In this document: in pieces, positions 53,518 to 63,369 of the stretch | Position numbering within the stretch: position 1 is the first letter of the stretch | How the letters are laid out: each line of letters begins with the position of its first letter | Assembly: GCA_910589485.1 (NCBI GenBank) | Contig: CAJUSW010000005.1 | Coordinates: 1-64,000, forward strand | Length of the DNA stretch: 64,000 nt | From: an uncultured Duncaniella sp. | GTDB taxonomy: Bacteria; Bacteroidota; Bacteroidia; Bacteroidales; Muribaculaceae | Reading direction: 5' to 3' | Program-made: the position numbers and the translations under genes | Notes under the pieces: model-generated | What the model saw: only the letters and a program-made list of their open reading frames with translations | Told to the model about the DNA's origin: nothing | Databases searched by the model: none

Positions 53518-55146
53518 TCAGTCATCATAACGCTTGTACTCGAAACGGTCCACATCCACATACCCGCCGATGCTCTTGGTGGCATAATTGTAGATGGCGA
53601 AACGTTGTCCCATGAACAGTTTTCTGTAATCATATCTCATCTTGTACTCCTTGCCTATATCATGCCATCTCTTCCCGTCGAGGCTGTACTGGCACTGCGC
53701 CACATCCTTCCCGAGACGGAAATCGCCAGACACTTTCAGATATATCTTATTCGAGCCAAGTTCTATTTCTTCTTCGGTCTCATCCTCCACATTTTCTATG
53801 GTCTTTGATCCATTAGCGAAATTCACCACAGTATTGTGCTTCTTGAGATACTTCTTCCCGTCACGGCATGTCACCGACAGGAGCGTCGAGTGTCCGTTCA
53901 GCGCACCGAAGCCGGCCACATCGCCATCCTTCATTTTCGACACATCCATCTTCACCCATCCCTCACATCGCGGACCTTCCATTCTCTGCGATATGGTATT
54001 TGGAGCATGATAGATCGACGGCACCACTCTCGAGGTCGCGAGTCTCAGATGCCCGCGACGCTTCTCAAGCGACCACGCATCATTGTCGGGACAATGATTC
54101 CACTGCCAGTGGAAGCCCAACTTTTTCCCGGAGAAATCATCCGACTCCACCAGCTTGGTAGGCTTACCGCTCTTGGCCACGTATTCTATACGCTCAGGCA
54201 CACGCCCGTTCTCGTCACCCATCATAGGCCAGCCGTCCACCCATCTCACCGGATTGAGCGTCAGCACACGCCCCACAGCACCGCGGTCCTGGAATATCAC
54301 TCCCCACCACGATCCGTCAGGAGCATCTACGATAGTACCCTGGGCCAGATACGGGAACCCCGCGAAATTGTCCTGAAGCACCGTCATGCGCTCATAAGGC
54401 CCCGTGATCTTGTCGGCGCGGTAACACAGCTGCCTTCTCGGGCGTCCCGACGGCCAGTTGATCACCATGGCATAATACTTCCCGTTGTGCTTCACCACTC
54501 GCGACCCTTCATGCAGGCCGGCGGTCTCCTCATCGGGAAATATCACGTCCATATCCACGCCCCCCTCTTTCACGTCCGTGAGGTCGCTCTTCAGTTCGGT
54601 GAGGTGTATAGTTCCCGAACCCGAGAACACATACACCCTCCCGTCGTCGTCAAACAACAGCGACGAGTCATGGAAATGCTTCGTCCTCGACACCAACGTC
54701 CACGGCCCGGCAGGATTCTCGGCCGTGTATATGAACGACCTGTGGGGATCATCATTGGGCGAGAACAGAACATAGAACCGCCCGTCGTGATACCTCAGCG
54801 ACGTGGCCCACTGCCCGTGGCCATACACCGTTCCCCCCTCTAATTTATATCGGGAATTATCGTCGATGGTATCGAACACATACCCTATCACCTCCCAGTT
54901 CACAAGATCCTTGGAGTGCATCACCGGACATCCCGGCATCAGGTGCATCGTGGTCGACACCATATAATAATCCTCTCCCACACGTATCACATCGGGATCA
55001 GGCACATCGGCCCACATCAGCGGATTGGTCATTACCGACATCCCCGCCGAGGCACACGTGTTTATCTTGCTGTCATTCACCGCCATGCCGTTGATAAAAG
55101 GCATCGATATCAGTGCCAGCGATATAATGGTTGGCTTAATATTCAT
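53518..55146 (-). CDS. GH43 glycosidase, secreted, with C-terminal beta-sandwich
   Basis: A 542-residue protein starting at the ATG 55144-55146 with signal peptide MNIKPTIISLALISMPFING. The propeller (about 35-330) has Asp in WADVPDPDVIRV, Asp in HFHDSSLLFDD and Glu in GLHEGSRVV as the GH43 triad. A C-terminal xylosidase-type concanavalin-like domain covers about 345-542. It is not a lipoprotein, so periplasmic action on imported oligosaccharides is likely. It is the last gene of the GH115-led operon; the in-frame extension to 55257 has no support. Confidence 0.88.
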   Translation of the reverse strand: MNIKPTIISLALISMPFINGMAVNDSKINTCASAGMSVMTNPLMWADVPDPDVIRVGEDYYMVSTTMHLMPGCPVMHSKDLVNWEVIGYVFDTIDDNSRYKLEGGTVYGHGQWATSLRYHDGRFYVLFSPNDDPHRSFIYTAENPAGPWTLVSRTKHFHDSSLLFDDDGRVYVFSGSGTIHLTELKSDLTDVKEGGVDMDVIFPDEETAGLHEGSRVVKHNGKYYAMVINWPSGRPRRQLCYRADKITGPYERMTVLQDNFAGFPYLAQGTIVDAPDGSWWGVIFQDRGAVGRVLTLNPVRWVDGWPMMGDENGRVPERIEYVAKSGKPTKLVESDDFSGKKLGFHWQWNHCPDNDAWSLEKRRGHLRLATSRVVPSIYHAPNTISQRMEGPRCEGWVKMDVSKMKDGDVAGFGALNGHSTLLSVTCRDGKKYLKKHNTVVNFANGSKTIENVEDETEEEIELGSNKIYLKVSGDFRLGKDVAQCQYSLDGKRWHDIGKEYKMRYDYRKLFMGQRFAIYNYATKSIGGYVDVDRFEYKRYDD

Positions 55147-55166
55147 ATTACAGTCTTTTTTTGCAA

Positions 55167-57884
55167 TTAGTTGTTCAGCATAGCCTGAGCATATCTGCGG
55201 CCTATCTCGCGATACCCCTCGGCTGTGAAATGCAATCCGTCGGGAGCGCCCTTGCACCCGGCCGACGATACCACTTTGGCGGTAGGGATCACCTCGGGAA
55301 GAGTGCGTACAATGTCAATCATCGAGGCACACTGTCCCCCTTCCTCGGCCGATAGCATCTCGCCGGCCACCAAGGGCACATCCTCAGCCTTAAGCTCCAG
55401 ATCGGCAAGAAGTCTCTCATACAGATCCTTCACCTTCACCGGCCACTCCTTGTCACCCGTGTTCGATTCCCCCTGATGGAGCAATATCCCTTTTATCACC
55501 CCGCCGTCGGCTTGGGCCTTGCGGGCCATCTCCACCATGCGCTTGTAAGGATTGTTCTCGTAACCCGAGGCGAAATTCTTCATCCAGTCGGGCTGATTCT
55601 TCATGTAATCGTAGCACTGTGCCGGATCAAACAACTCTATCTTGCATCCGCCCACAGCCACATTTATCACACCTATTTTCACATCCTCGGGCATAGCTTT
55701 CACCATCTCGCGTCCGAAATAATCGGCCGGGGTCAGGCCGGTGCTCTGCCGTGCCAAGGGTGGGCAGGCGGTGTACCACTCCCCTTTGCGTCGTCCCTTG
55801 CCGGGCATATCCACGGCCGACATCATCACGAATCTTTCAGGCACATCCACCGTATCACACTCCTCATATCGGGCCGCACCCTCCATATTGGACTGTCCCA
55901 TGCACAGATACACCATGAACTTCTCATCCGGACGGGTCACCATCACGCATCCGCCGTTGGTGGGTATAGTCATCTTCACGCGCCCTTTCTTGTCCACCTT
56001 GCCCTCGGTCTTCGAGCCATTCAGCTCCTTGTCGTCCGAATAAAGGGTGAATGTCTCGCTGGGCTTCATCATCTCGGGAGTAAGATTCAGTGTCACAGGC
56101 TTGTCTGTAGCATTGATTCCGGCAATGTACCACACATTGTTGTGACGGCGTGCCAGCACGGCATACTGTCCGGGGTATCCATCGAGATATCGGGTCTCGT
56201 CCCAGGTCACGGGAACATTCTTCATGAAATCGATGGCCCACTCCGGAGCATCGGTCAGATTGTTGGGTGCGAGGGCGAAATGCTGTAGAGGGCTCTGGAA
56301 AAGCACGGCGGTAGCCAGAGCGAACACATCCGATGTCATGCGCTTCGATCCCTTGGCTGAATTATCTGCGCTGTAATACTTGTTGAGCGCGCTTCCTCCG
56401 AAGTCCATGCTTCCCACTGTGTTACGTACAAACGGGTGTATCGTGGCGCTGAAAGCCTCCTGATCACATTCTCCCTGCGAGAAATGCAGATTCTCGCTCG
56501 CTCTCACAGCCTCGCTCGCGGCATAATTGGGATACATGCGCTCCCATCCGCGGGGCAATGTACAACCGTGGAATATCACGAGCAATCCATAATCGTTGGC
56601 ATCAGCCAAGATGTCGTGATACAGTCTCATGGTCTCCTGCTTGTCACCACCGAAGAAATCCACCTTTATGCCTCTCACGCCCATCTTTTTCATCCAGGCC
56701 ATATCCTTGCGGCGCTTCACTATATCGTTCATCACTCCGCGCGGGCCCTGCGGAGCATCGTTCCACGCTCCGTTGGAGTTGTACCACAGCACCAGGTCAA
56801 CCCCCTTGCTGTGACCATACTCGGCCAATTCCTCTATCTTGTCATATCCTATCTGGGCATCCCACAGCGCGTCTACAAGAACCGATGTATAACCCATCTC
56901 CGAGGCGAAATCTATGTAGCGCTTCTGCTCATCAAAATTACAACTGCTGTCCATCTTGATGATCCAGCTCCACACCCCCTTGCCATACTTATAATCTTTG
57001 GAGGGCTCATACAGCGGCTTCACCACATCCCATGCTATAGTGGTCTCGGCTATAGGAGCCAAGTTCTTGCCCACTGTGATTGTGCGCCACGGTGTATGTC
57101 CGGGCAGAGCTATAGCCGCCGATGTGGAGCCATGTCCGTTAAGCTCCCCTTTCTGGGGATACCCTATGGTATAGCTCCCGTCGGGATTGCCTATCAGGCG
57201 CGATCCGCAGTAATCGCCTGCCACTCCGGTCTCCGACACAAGCACCCAGCCGTTATCATTCACTTTGAACAGGCAGGGAAACGTATATCCGCCTCCCCAA
57301 CCGTTCTTTCCTGTAGGCTCGTAAGCTGTGTAATGGGTCTCATAGCTCGGGCCGGTACGGGCAAAACCTGTCATTGGCCCCATCTGCGGACACAGCACCG
57401 TAGTGGTTCCCTTCGGCATATCAAATCCCGTGGTCTCGCCGTCCACCACACAGCACAGCGTTTCCCCTTGGGGATAGAGCATGTATCTGAAAGCCACATT
57501 ATTGTCGCTCACCTGAAACTCCACGTCATACACCTTCTTGTCCCCCTTGCCGAATGTCACTGCCCGGCGGTTGGCATTATACTCCACGCGGTGCTTCTTG
57601 ATATTGCGAAGTGAATAGCTGTCCTTCACCTGAGTTTCCTTGCCGGCATCCATGAGGGCCATCCCTCCGGTATAGTCCCCTATATTGGTATTGAGACCTA
57701 ACGGCGAAGGCTCCACCATCACGTTTCCGTCGTAAGCCACCGAGTAGGTAGGCACTCCGTCAGTCACGGCAATCGTCACCTGTGTGCGTCCGTCAGGACT
57801 GCCGAGCTGTATATTGTCCGCACCGTATGACCACGTGACACAGCCACATGCCATAGCCAGGACCGATATTATTTTCTTGTTCAT
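55167..57884 (-). CDS. GH97 glycosidase fused to a CE6-like acetyl esterase
   Basis: A 905-residue secreted fusion. After the signal peptide, the GH97 N-terminal beta domain (about 22-280), the TIM barrel (about 285-560) and a short C-terminal beta domain occur. IKVDFFGGDKQE holds the Asp expected as nucleophile in the retaining GH97 branch (alpha-galactosidase or beta-L-arabinopyranosidase type). From about 655 an SGNH esterase follows, with Ser665 in GQSNMEG, HQGESN at 803-808 and DGLH at 882-885, as in CE6/SASA acetylxylan esterases. The fusion would remove a galactose- or arabinopyranose-like side group and acetyl groups from xylan fragments. Linkage and substrate are inferred. Confidence 0.85.
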   Translation of the reverse strand: MNKKIISVLAMACGCVTWSYGADNIQLGSPDGRTQVTIAVTDGVPTYSVAYDGNVMVEPSPLGLNTNIGDYTGGMALMDAGKETQVKDSYSLRNIKKHRVEYNANRRAVTFGKGDKKVYDVEFQVSDNNVAFRYMLYPQGETLCCVVDGETTGFDMPKGTTTVLCPQMGPMTGFARTGPSYETHYTAYEPTGKNGWGGGYTFPCLFKVNDNGWVLVSETGVAGDYCGSRLIGNPDGSYTIGYPQKGELNGHGSTSAAIALPGHTPWRTITVGKNLAPIAETTIAWDVVKPLYEPSKDYKYGKGVWSWIIKMDSSCNFDEQKRYIDFASEMGYTSVLVDALWDAQIGYDKIEELAEYGHSKGVDLVLWYNSNGAWNDAPQGPRGVMNDIVKRRKDMAWMKKMGVRGIKVDFFGGDKQETMRLYHDILADANDYGLLVIFHGCTLPRGWERMYPNYAASEAVRASENLHFSQGECDQEAFSATIHPFVRNTVGSMDFGGSALNKYYSADNSAKGSKRMTSDVFALATAVLFQSPLQHFALAPNNLTDAPEWAIDFMKNVPVTWDETRYLDGYPGQYAVLARRHNNVWYIAGINATDKPVTLNLTPEMMKPSETFTLYSDDKELNGSKTEGKVDKKGRVKMTIPTNGGCVMVTRPDEKFMVYLCMGQSNMEGAARYEECDTVDVPERFVMMSAVDMPGKGRRKGEWYTACPPLARQSTGLTPADYFGREMVKAMPEDVKIGVINVAVGGCKIELFDPAQCYDYMKNQPDWMKNFASGYENNPYKRMVEMARKAQADGGVIKGILLHQGESNTGDKEWPVKVKDLYERLLADLELKAEDVPLVAGEMLSAEEGGQCASMIDIVRTLPEVIPTAKVVSSAGCKGAPDGLHFTAEGYREIGRRYAQAMLNN

Positions 57885-57912
57885 ATGATATTGATTTATA
57901 GATTGGTATTAT

Positions 57913-59292
57913 TTATTCAAATTTCCAGTAGTCCATATTGAAGAGCTTCGGACCCTTGCGCCCCTTGAACACGAAATATATGTCATGCACGCCGGTCACA
58001 TCGGTCGACACTGGAGTCTTGATATATCGCCATTCCTCCCATCCTCCGGTTCCGGGCACCTGAAGGCTCGCGATAAGCTCTCCGTCCTCGCTGTCCATTC
58101 TCACCTCTATTGTGCCACCGCGCAGGGCGCTTGCCACCGATGCTCCGAATTTCTTGGGCTTCTTGTTGCCGAAATCGGCTTTGGCCACCATTACAAAGTC
58201 ACCGTTATGTATATCGCTCACATACACGCCCATCTTGGCATTGCTCTCAGTTTTCACCCCTTTCGACCACGCCATGGTCTCGGCCTCTACCCTTTTCATG
58301 GGATTGAGAGTCCCCACAGCCGGTGCTCCCTCCTCGGTGGGCATTATCGTAGGGATAGTTCCGTCAGCATTGTACTCAAACGGCTCCACGGCCATGCTAC
58401 GGGCAAAGCCTCCACCACCGGGCAGTTTGCCGGTATGATAGAAGAAGTACGATTTACCCTTGTAATCCGCTATACCGCTGTGATTGGTGAACGATCCGGT
58501 GTCACACAGTGGCATTATCTCCCCCATGTATTTCCAGGGGCCTGTGGGCGAGTCGCTCATCGAGTATGCTATATGCTCGGGCACACCTCCGGCAGCATAA
58601 ACGAGATAATATTTCCCGCCACGCTTATAGAACCACGGGCCTTCTGTATAATTGTCGCGATATTTCTTCTCTTTCTCTCTTACCTTAGGACCGGGGGCTC
58701 CGAAACCCTCCTCAGATTGCTCTATTTTGCACACCTCTCCATCAAAGCTCACCATATCGGAGTTCAATTTAACATAATATATCTCCGGATTACCCCAATA
58801 CAGGTATGCTTGCCCGTCATCATCTATGAACACGGTGGGGTCAATGTAATCCCAGCTTCCGTCCACAAGCGGTTTCCCTATCGCATCCTTGAACGGGCCG
58901 GTGGGCGAATCTCCCACAGCAACTCCTATCGCCATTGTCCCCGACAGTTTGGAGTGCAGCGGCACATAGAAATAGAATTTCCCGTTCCGCTCCACACACT
59001 GTGGTGCCCACGCGCGGTCATCCCCCCACGCGAAATCCTCGATTGCGAGAGGCGACCCGTGGTCGGTCCAGTTCACCATATCGGTGGTCGAGTACACCCT
59101 CCACTCCTGCATCCAGAAGAAGTCGGCTCCATCCTCGTCATGTCCGGTGTACACATATAGAGTGCCGTCATGCACCATCGGTGCAGGGTCGGTCGTGTAG
59201 CATGTCTGCACTATCGGGTTCTTTGCTCCTGCCGTCATCGCACACATCGCCATCGCGAGCGCCGGCAAGATAGCTTTTCCATGGATTCTCAT
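57913..59292 (-). CDS. GH43 arabinofuranosidase with CBM6-like domain
   Basis: A 459-residue secreted protein (signal peptide to about residue 23). The GH43 propeller (about 28-330) has Asp in CYTTDPAP, Asp in DYIDPTVF and Glu in YTEGPWF. A CBM6-like jelly roll follows (about 335-459, RVEAETMAWSKG to the end). This architecture is that of arabinoxylan arabinofuranohydrolases in Bacteroidetes xylan loci. It lies 27 bases after the CE1-type gene. Confidence 0.88.
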   Translation of the reverse strand: MRIHGKAILPALAMAMCAMTAGAKNPIVQTCYTTDPAPMVHDGTLYVYTGHDEDGADFFWMQEWRVYSTTDMVNWTDHGSPLAIEDFAWGDDRAWAPQCVERNGKFYFYVPLHSKLSGTMAIGVAVGDSPTGPFKDAIGKPLVDGSWDYIDPTVFIDDDGQAYLYWGNPEIYYVKLNSDMVSFDGEVCKIEQSEEGFGAPGPKVREKEKKYRDNYTEGPWFYKRGGKYYLVYAAGGVPEHIAYSMSDSPTGPWKYMGEIMPLCDTGSFTNHSGIADYKGKSYFFYHTGKLPGGGGFARSMAVEPFEYNADGTIPTIMPTEEGAPAVGTLNPMKRVEAETMAWSKGVKTESNAKMGVYVSDIHNGDFVMVAKADFGNKKPKKFGASVASALRGGTIEVRMDSEDGELIASLQVPGTGGWEEWRYIKTPVSTDVTGVHDIYFVFKGRKGPKLFNMDYWKFE

Positions 59293-59319
59293 AAATAATA
59301 AGTTTATTTGAATGGTAGT

Positions 59320-60480
59320 TTATTTGAATATTAGCGGCAAGAATTCATTGAGGCAACGTCGCCATGTAAGCCACTCATGGTGAGTGCCGGGCGACTCGTA
59401 ATATGTATTGTTGATACCGATTCCGGTCAGTGTCTTGCTCACGTTTTCACTGAAATTCTCCTCAGTTCCTTTCCCTACGAAAAGGGTCTTTACCTTTTTG
59501 TTGAACCCGTCGGCATCGGCAAACACTCCGTTGTACAGCTTGTCGATCTCGGCATGGTTGAAGAACAATGCTCCGCTGAAAGTGCCTATGTGGGCAAACT
59601 TGTCAAGATTTGTCAGCGCCGTGGCCCATGTCTGGTGTCCGCCCCACGATAGTCCTGCCATCGCGCGCGACTCCCTGTCATCTATGGCCCTGAAATTCTC
59701 CTGTATATAAGGGATCAGCTCGTTTATTAGAATCGGCGGGAACGATGCTCCGAATTCCGCCTGGCTCTCCCCCTTACGGGTGCCATGAATATATCCGCAG
59801 TTGCCGTAATCCATCACCACTATCATCTCGCGGCATTTCCCGGCCGCTATCTGGTTGTCGAGGATATTGGCCATCATTCCCTGCTGGTGCCATCCGCGCT
59901 CATCCTCCCCCATTCCGTGTTGGAGATACAGCACCGGATACCTCTTGCCCCCCGACCGGTCGTAATCGGCGGGAGTGTACACGTAGCATCGGCGCGGAGC
60001 GTTCTCTATCTTGGAGAAATACCTGCACTCGCGCACCTGGCCGTGTGCTATCTGCGGATTGAAGCTGTAGTAGGCTGCCGCCTCCTCGCTCTCCGGTATC
60101 TCTATCCCGCCGGCCATACGTCCGCATCCGTAATAAGCCTCGCTCGACGGGTCTATCACATTCACCCCGTCCACATCTATGAAATAATAATGGAATCCCA
60201 CTACCAACGGTGCTGTAGTGGTCGTCCAGTATCCTTCGTCATCTTTTGTCATGTCATACTTCCGGCCACATATGTCCACCTTGACATCTTGGGCCTTGGG
60301 CGCATGCACCCTGAATGTGGCGCTCCCGTCGGGCAACACTCTCGGATACTGTGCCTCGGGGATGGTATTTGTCGCCACTCTACCCTCAGGTTCAGGCAGA
60401 AGATTGCCTGCACGGCAACCCTCTGCTGAAATACTGAGCGTCATTAATGAAAAGCTAAGAAATATGAAACGTGTGTTCAT
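59320..60480 (-). CDS. CE1-type feruloyl/acetyl esterase with CBM48-like N-terminus
   Basis: A 386-residue secreted or lipid-anchored protein (signal stretch ends near SAEGC). An immunoglobulin-like CBM48/E-set domain lies at about 45-125. The alpha/beta-hydrolase domain (about 145-386) has RYPVLYLQHGMGEDERGW, the nucleophile elbow AGLSWGGH (Ser278) and a late His in PGTHHEW (367/368). This matches the Fee1B/XynZ-type ferulic acid esterases of xylan loci. It cleaves feruloyl or acetyl esters from arabinoxylan. Confidence 0.88.
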   Translation of the reverse strand: MNTRFIFLSFSLMTLSISAEGCRAGNLLPEPEGRVATNTIPEAQYPRVLPDGSATFRVHAPKAQDVKVDICGRKYDMTKDDEGYWTTTTAPLVVGFHYYFIDVDGVNVIDPSSEAYYGCGRMAGGIEIPESEEAAAYYSFNPQIAHGQVRECRYFSKIENAPRRCYVYTPADYDRSGGKRYPVLYLQHGMGEDERGWHQQGMMANILDNQIAAGKCREMIVVMDYGNCGYIHGTRKGESQAEFGASFPPILINELIPYIQENFRAIDDRESRAMAGLSWGGHQTWATALTNLDKFAHIGTFSGALFFNHAEIDKLYNGVFADADGFNKKVKTLFVGKGTEENFSENVSKTLTGIGINNTYYESPGTHHEWLTWRRCLNEFLPLIFK

Positions 60481-60496
60481 AGATTAGATATGTATA

Positions 60497-63064
60497 TTAT
60501 AATTTTACTGTCTTTGGTGATTCCTCTCCGTGGAGATATCCGGGCTTATATCCGCCGAAATCAAGAACGATCTTCTCGAACACCACTCCGGGATCCTGAG
60601 GCGATACCGTGAGCGACACCGACGTAGATCCGTCATGGGCGGGCACAGCCAATTTCACTTTCTTCTCCACAACTCTGCGGGCCACGGTGGGGTAGAATAT
60701 GTTATAGATATTCTCCTTGGCTTCGTTGAGATTGTTGTTGAAATTCACGGTCTCGGGCTTCTCCCCCTCAAAACCTATCGTATAGCGGTGTCCGTCCATA
60801 TTGGCAAACGCCAGGGTCGATTTCACCACCACTGTGGCGGTCACCTCTTTGACATCAGCGGGGAGAACCACTTTATAAGTGAGGTTGGCCCCGTCAACAG
60901 GCTCGGTATAAGGCATCACGGCAACTCCGCTCAATGTGCGCCCCACATGCGGGAGCACAGTCCATCGGCCCTCGCCGCCAGGGTTCTCAGCCTTGTTGAA
61001 GTGCTCGGCTTCGATAGCCACATAGCCGTCCGACGGGGTGAACACATACCCCTTCACGAGATCCGATGCGGGAGCATCCACTCTGAACACCTTGGGTAGC
61101 ATATCGGCCTCGAAATTATCGTTCCATGAGGTATAGCCTATATGCTTCTGGGTCATCATGCCGTCCCATTTTCCGCCTGACATCTCTTTGTTATAGAAAT
61201 TCATCAGCTCGGCATCACGCTTGAAGCAAGCCTCCACCTTGTCGGCCCACCGGTTGGCCTCAGGATCGCCTGCCCTATTAAGAGCATGGTTCATGGCCTG
61301 GGCGTGATACATCTCATAGAGATTACCCATCATCTGGAGGGGGAACAGTATTATCTGCTGATATGCATCGCGCTGCTCGGGCTTGAGCGCCATATACTGG
61401 CGCAGGGCCTCGGCCTCCAGGCGGGCATATTCGGCTGTCACCTTGTCCCACTCTCCGGTCTCGAGATTATATGTATTGCGGTCGAGCATCTCGGGAGTGA
61501 CACGGCCGTTGTACTTGCACAACAGATTGAGGATTCTTGCTGCCTCGTCGGCCTGATCCTCGCCAAACTGCTGGGCGCAGAAAGCGCGTATATGGTCAAG
61601 GATATTCGATATATCATACTTCTTGGGATTCCATGCCATATCGAGGAAAAGGGTGATGGGATACTCCATCGGCTTGAGGTCACCCACATTAAGGATCCAC
61701 AGGCGGTCCACTCCGTAATCATACGTCAGGTTCATCTGCTCCTGCATATTCTGTATCGGTGTACAGTTCAGGAGCTTGCTGTTGCGCGGTGCGCCCACAT
61801 AGTCCACATGGTAATACATGCCCCAGCCTCCGGGATGCTTGCGCTCCTTTTCGTTAGGCAAACGGCGCACATTGCCCCAGTTGTCGTCACACAACAGGAG
61901 TGTCACATCGTCGGGCACTCTCAGTCCTGCGTCATAGTAATCCAACACCTCTTTATATAAGGCCCACACCTGGGGTGTCTCCTTGGCCGGACGACCCGTC
62001 TCCTTCTTTATTATTCTGCGCTGGTTATCTATGATGCTCTCGAGCAGCTTCACGTCGGCATCCTCGCTCATGGCCTCGTCACCGTCACCGCGCATGCCTA
62101 TCGTGATCACATCCTCGGTGCCCTTGGCTCGCGCTATACCCTCGGCAAAGAATTTGTCCAGAACTTTCTTGTTGGTGGCATAGTTCCATGCCCCGTACTC
62201 CTTGCGCTTGCGGGCCCACTCCTGATGGTTGCGCCCCATCGGTTCATGGTGCGAGGTGCCCATCACCACTCCCATCTTGTCGGCGGTAGCACCGTTCTCG
62301 GGATCATCGGCGTAGAACGCCCAGCCCCACATTGCGGGCCACAGGAAGTTGCCGCGCAGACGCAGTATCAGTTCAAATACCCTTTCATAGAACCTGTGGT
62401 CGCCATATCCTGTCCCGTATGTATTCTTCACCCATCCGGTGAGGCAGGGAGCCTCATCGTTGAGAAATATTCCACGGTATCTAACTGCCGGCTCTCCCGC
62501 GGTATATTCCCCGCGCTTTATCGAGAGATCCTCGCGATGTTCCACGGGCACATCGGCCCAGTCATACCATGGCGACACGCCTATCTGCTCCGACAGTTCA
62601 TATATACCATATACTGTACCGCGGCGGTCACTGCCGGCTATCACAAGAGCCTCGTCAACCCCCTCGGCGGGATTCTTCACAAATGTCATCAGGTATTTCT
62701 CCCTCTTCCCTTTCAGCTTGCCTGCATCGATCTTCCCCTCTTTCACCAGGCGGTCGATCATGGGTGTCCCCAGGGTGCCGGCTATCACCACGCGCTTACC
62801 CGCAGGTGCCTGTATCAGCATTGCATCCTCGCCTGTCACACGTCCGAAATCGGCACACAGGTTTCTGGCAGCGATATTCACGGCTGAGTCATCGCCATTG
62901 TCCACACACACTGCGATGGGCTTGGCACCCTGCACGAGTGTGAATCCGTCGGACAGAATCTTCCCGCTTGTTATCCCGGGATGATCCAGCGCATAACCGG
63001 TGGCCACGGCCGTTGCCGCCGTAAGTCCCAACAGGTATTTTCTTAATGTAAATTGTTTCTGCAT
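60497..63064 (-). CDS. GH115 alpha-glucuronidase
   Basis: An 855-residue secreted protein from the ATG at 63062-63064 (signal peptide MQKQFTLRKYLLGLTAATAV). The N-terminal domain (about 25-180), the catalytic barrel (RGIFLNDEAPCLTGWV, ILRLRGNFLWPAMWGWAFY, VVMGTSHHEPMGRN, DDNWGNVRRLP) and helical plus C-terminal beta domains are in the GH115 order. It removes (methyl)glucuronic acid from glucuronoxylan and is the clearest substrate marker of the locus. It is the first gene of the operon from promoter 63131. Confidence 0.95.
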   Translation of the reverse strand: MQKQFTLRKYLLGLTAATAVATGYALDHPGITSGKILSDGFTLVQGAKPIAVCVDNGDDSAVNIAARNLCADFGRVTGEDAMLIQAPAGKRVVIAGTLGTPMIDRLVKEGKIDAGKLKGKREKYLMTFVKNPAEGVDEALVIAGSDRRGTVYGIYELSEQIGVSPWYDWADVPVEHREDLSIKRGEYTAGEPAVRYRGIFLNDEAPCLTGWVKNTYGTGYGDHRFYERVFELILRLRGNFLWPAMWGWAFYADDPENGATADKMGVVMGTSHHEPMGRNHQEWARKRKEYGAWNYATNKKVLDKFFAEGIARAKGTEDVITIGMRGDGDEAMSEDADVKLLESIIDNQRRIIKKETGRPAKETPQVWALYKEVLDYYDAGLRVPDDVTLLLCDDNWGNVRRLPNEKERKHPGGWGMYYHVDYVGAPRNSKLLNCTPIQNMQEQMNLTYDYGVDRLWILNVGDLKPMEYPITLFLDMAWNPKKYDISNILDHIRAFCAQQFGEDQADEAARILNLLCKYNGRVTPEMLDRNTYNLETGEWDKVTAEYARLEAEALRQYMALKPEQRDAYQQIILFPLQMMGNLYEMYHAQAMNHALNRAGDPEANRWADKVEACFKRDAELMNFYNKEMSGGKWDGMMTQKHIGYTSWNDNFEADMLPKVFRVDAPASDLVKGYVFTPSDGYVAIEAEHFNKAENPGGEGRWTVLPHVGRTLSGVAVMPYTEPVDGANLTYKVVLPADVKEVTATVVVKSTLAFANMDGHRYTIGFEGEKPETVNFNNNLNEAKENIYNIFYPTVARRVVEKKVKLAVPAHDGSTSVSLTVSPQDPGVVFEKIVLDFGGYKPGYLHGEESPKTVKL

Positions 63065-63130
63065 TATAGATTGGTTTACGTTTCTCTTGTGATACTTTTC
63101 CTGTGATATATGTGATATATAGTTGTAATG

Positions 63131-63239
63131 CAAAGTTAAACAATTTATCCGCTTTTCATCATATCACTGAGTTGCAACAACTTGACATATACGGCTCGCC
63201 ACATTGCAATATGTCTCAAATACATTGTTTTTCGTCTCA
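63131..63239 (-). promoter_or_regulatory. GH115 operon promoter with GTCTCA sites phased at 21 bp
   Basis: -7 box TAACTTTG (minus strand, 63131-63138). GTCTCA (plus-strand reading) occurs at 63213-63218 and 63234-63239. The 15 bases between sites are also similar to those at 53401-53415. The spacing to -7 is identical to that of promoter 53313. Confidence 0.7.
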
Positions 63240-63266
63240 TCCCGCCTTTTTCATGAGATTTATTCG

Positions 63267-63295
63267 TTGAATCTACCGCAAAAACCTTACCTTTG
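63267..63295 (+). promoter_or_regulatory. HTCS promoter
   Basis: TTG at 63267-63269, an 18-base spacer and -7 TACCTTTG at 63288-63295. It lies divergent from the GH115 promoter in the same 305-base gap (63065-63369), which holds no gene. Confidence 0.5.
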
Positions 63296-63369
63296 AAGTA
63301 GATTTCAGGCACACCTTAACGCTCATATTACAAATTAAGAATTAAATTTCAGAAAACACTATATAATCC

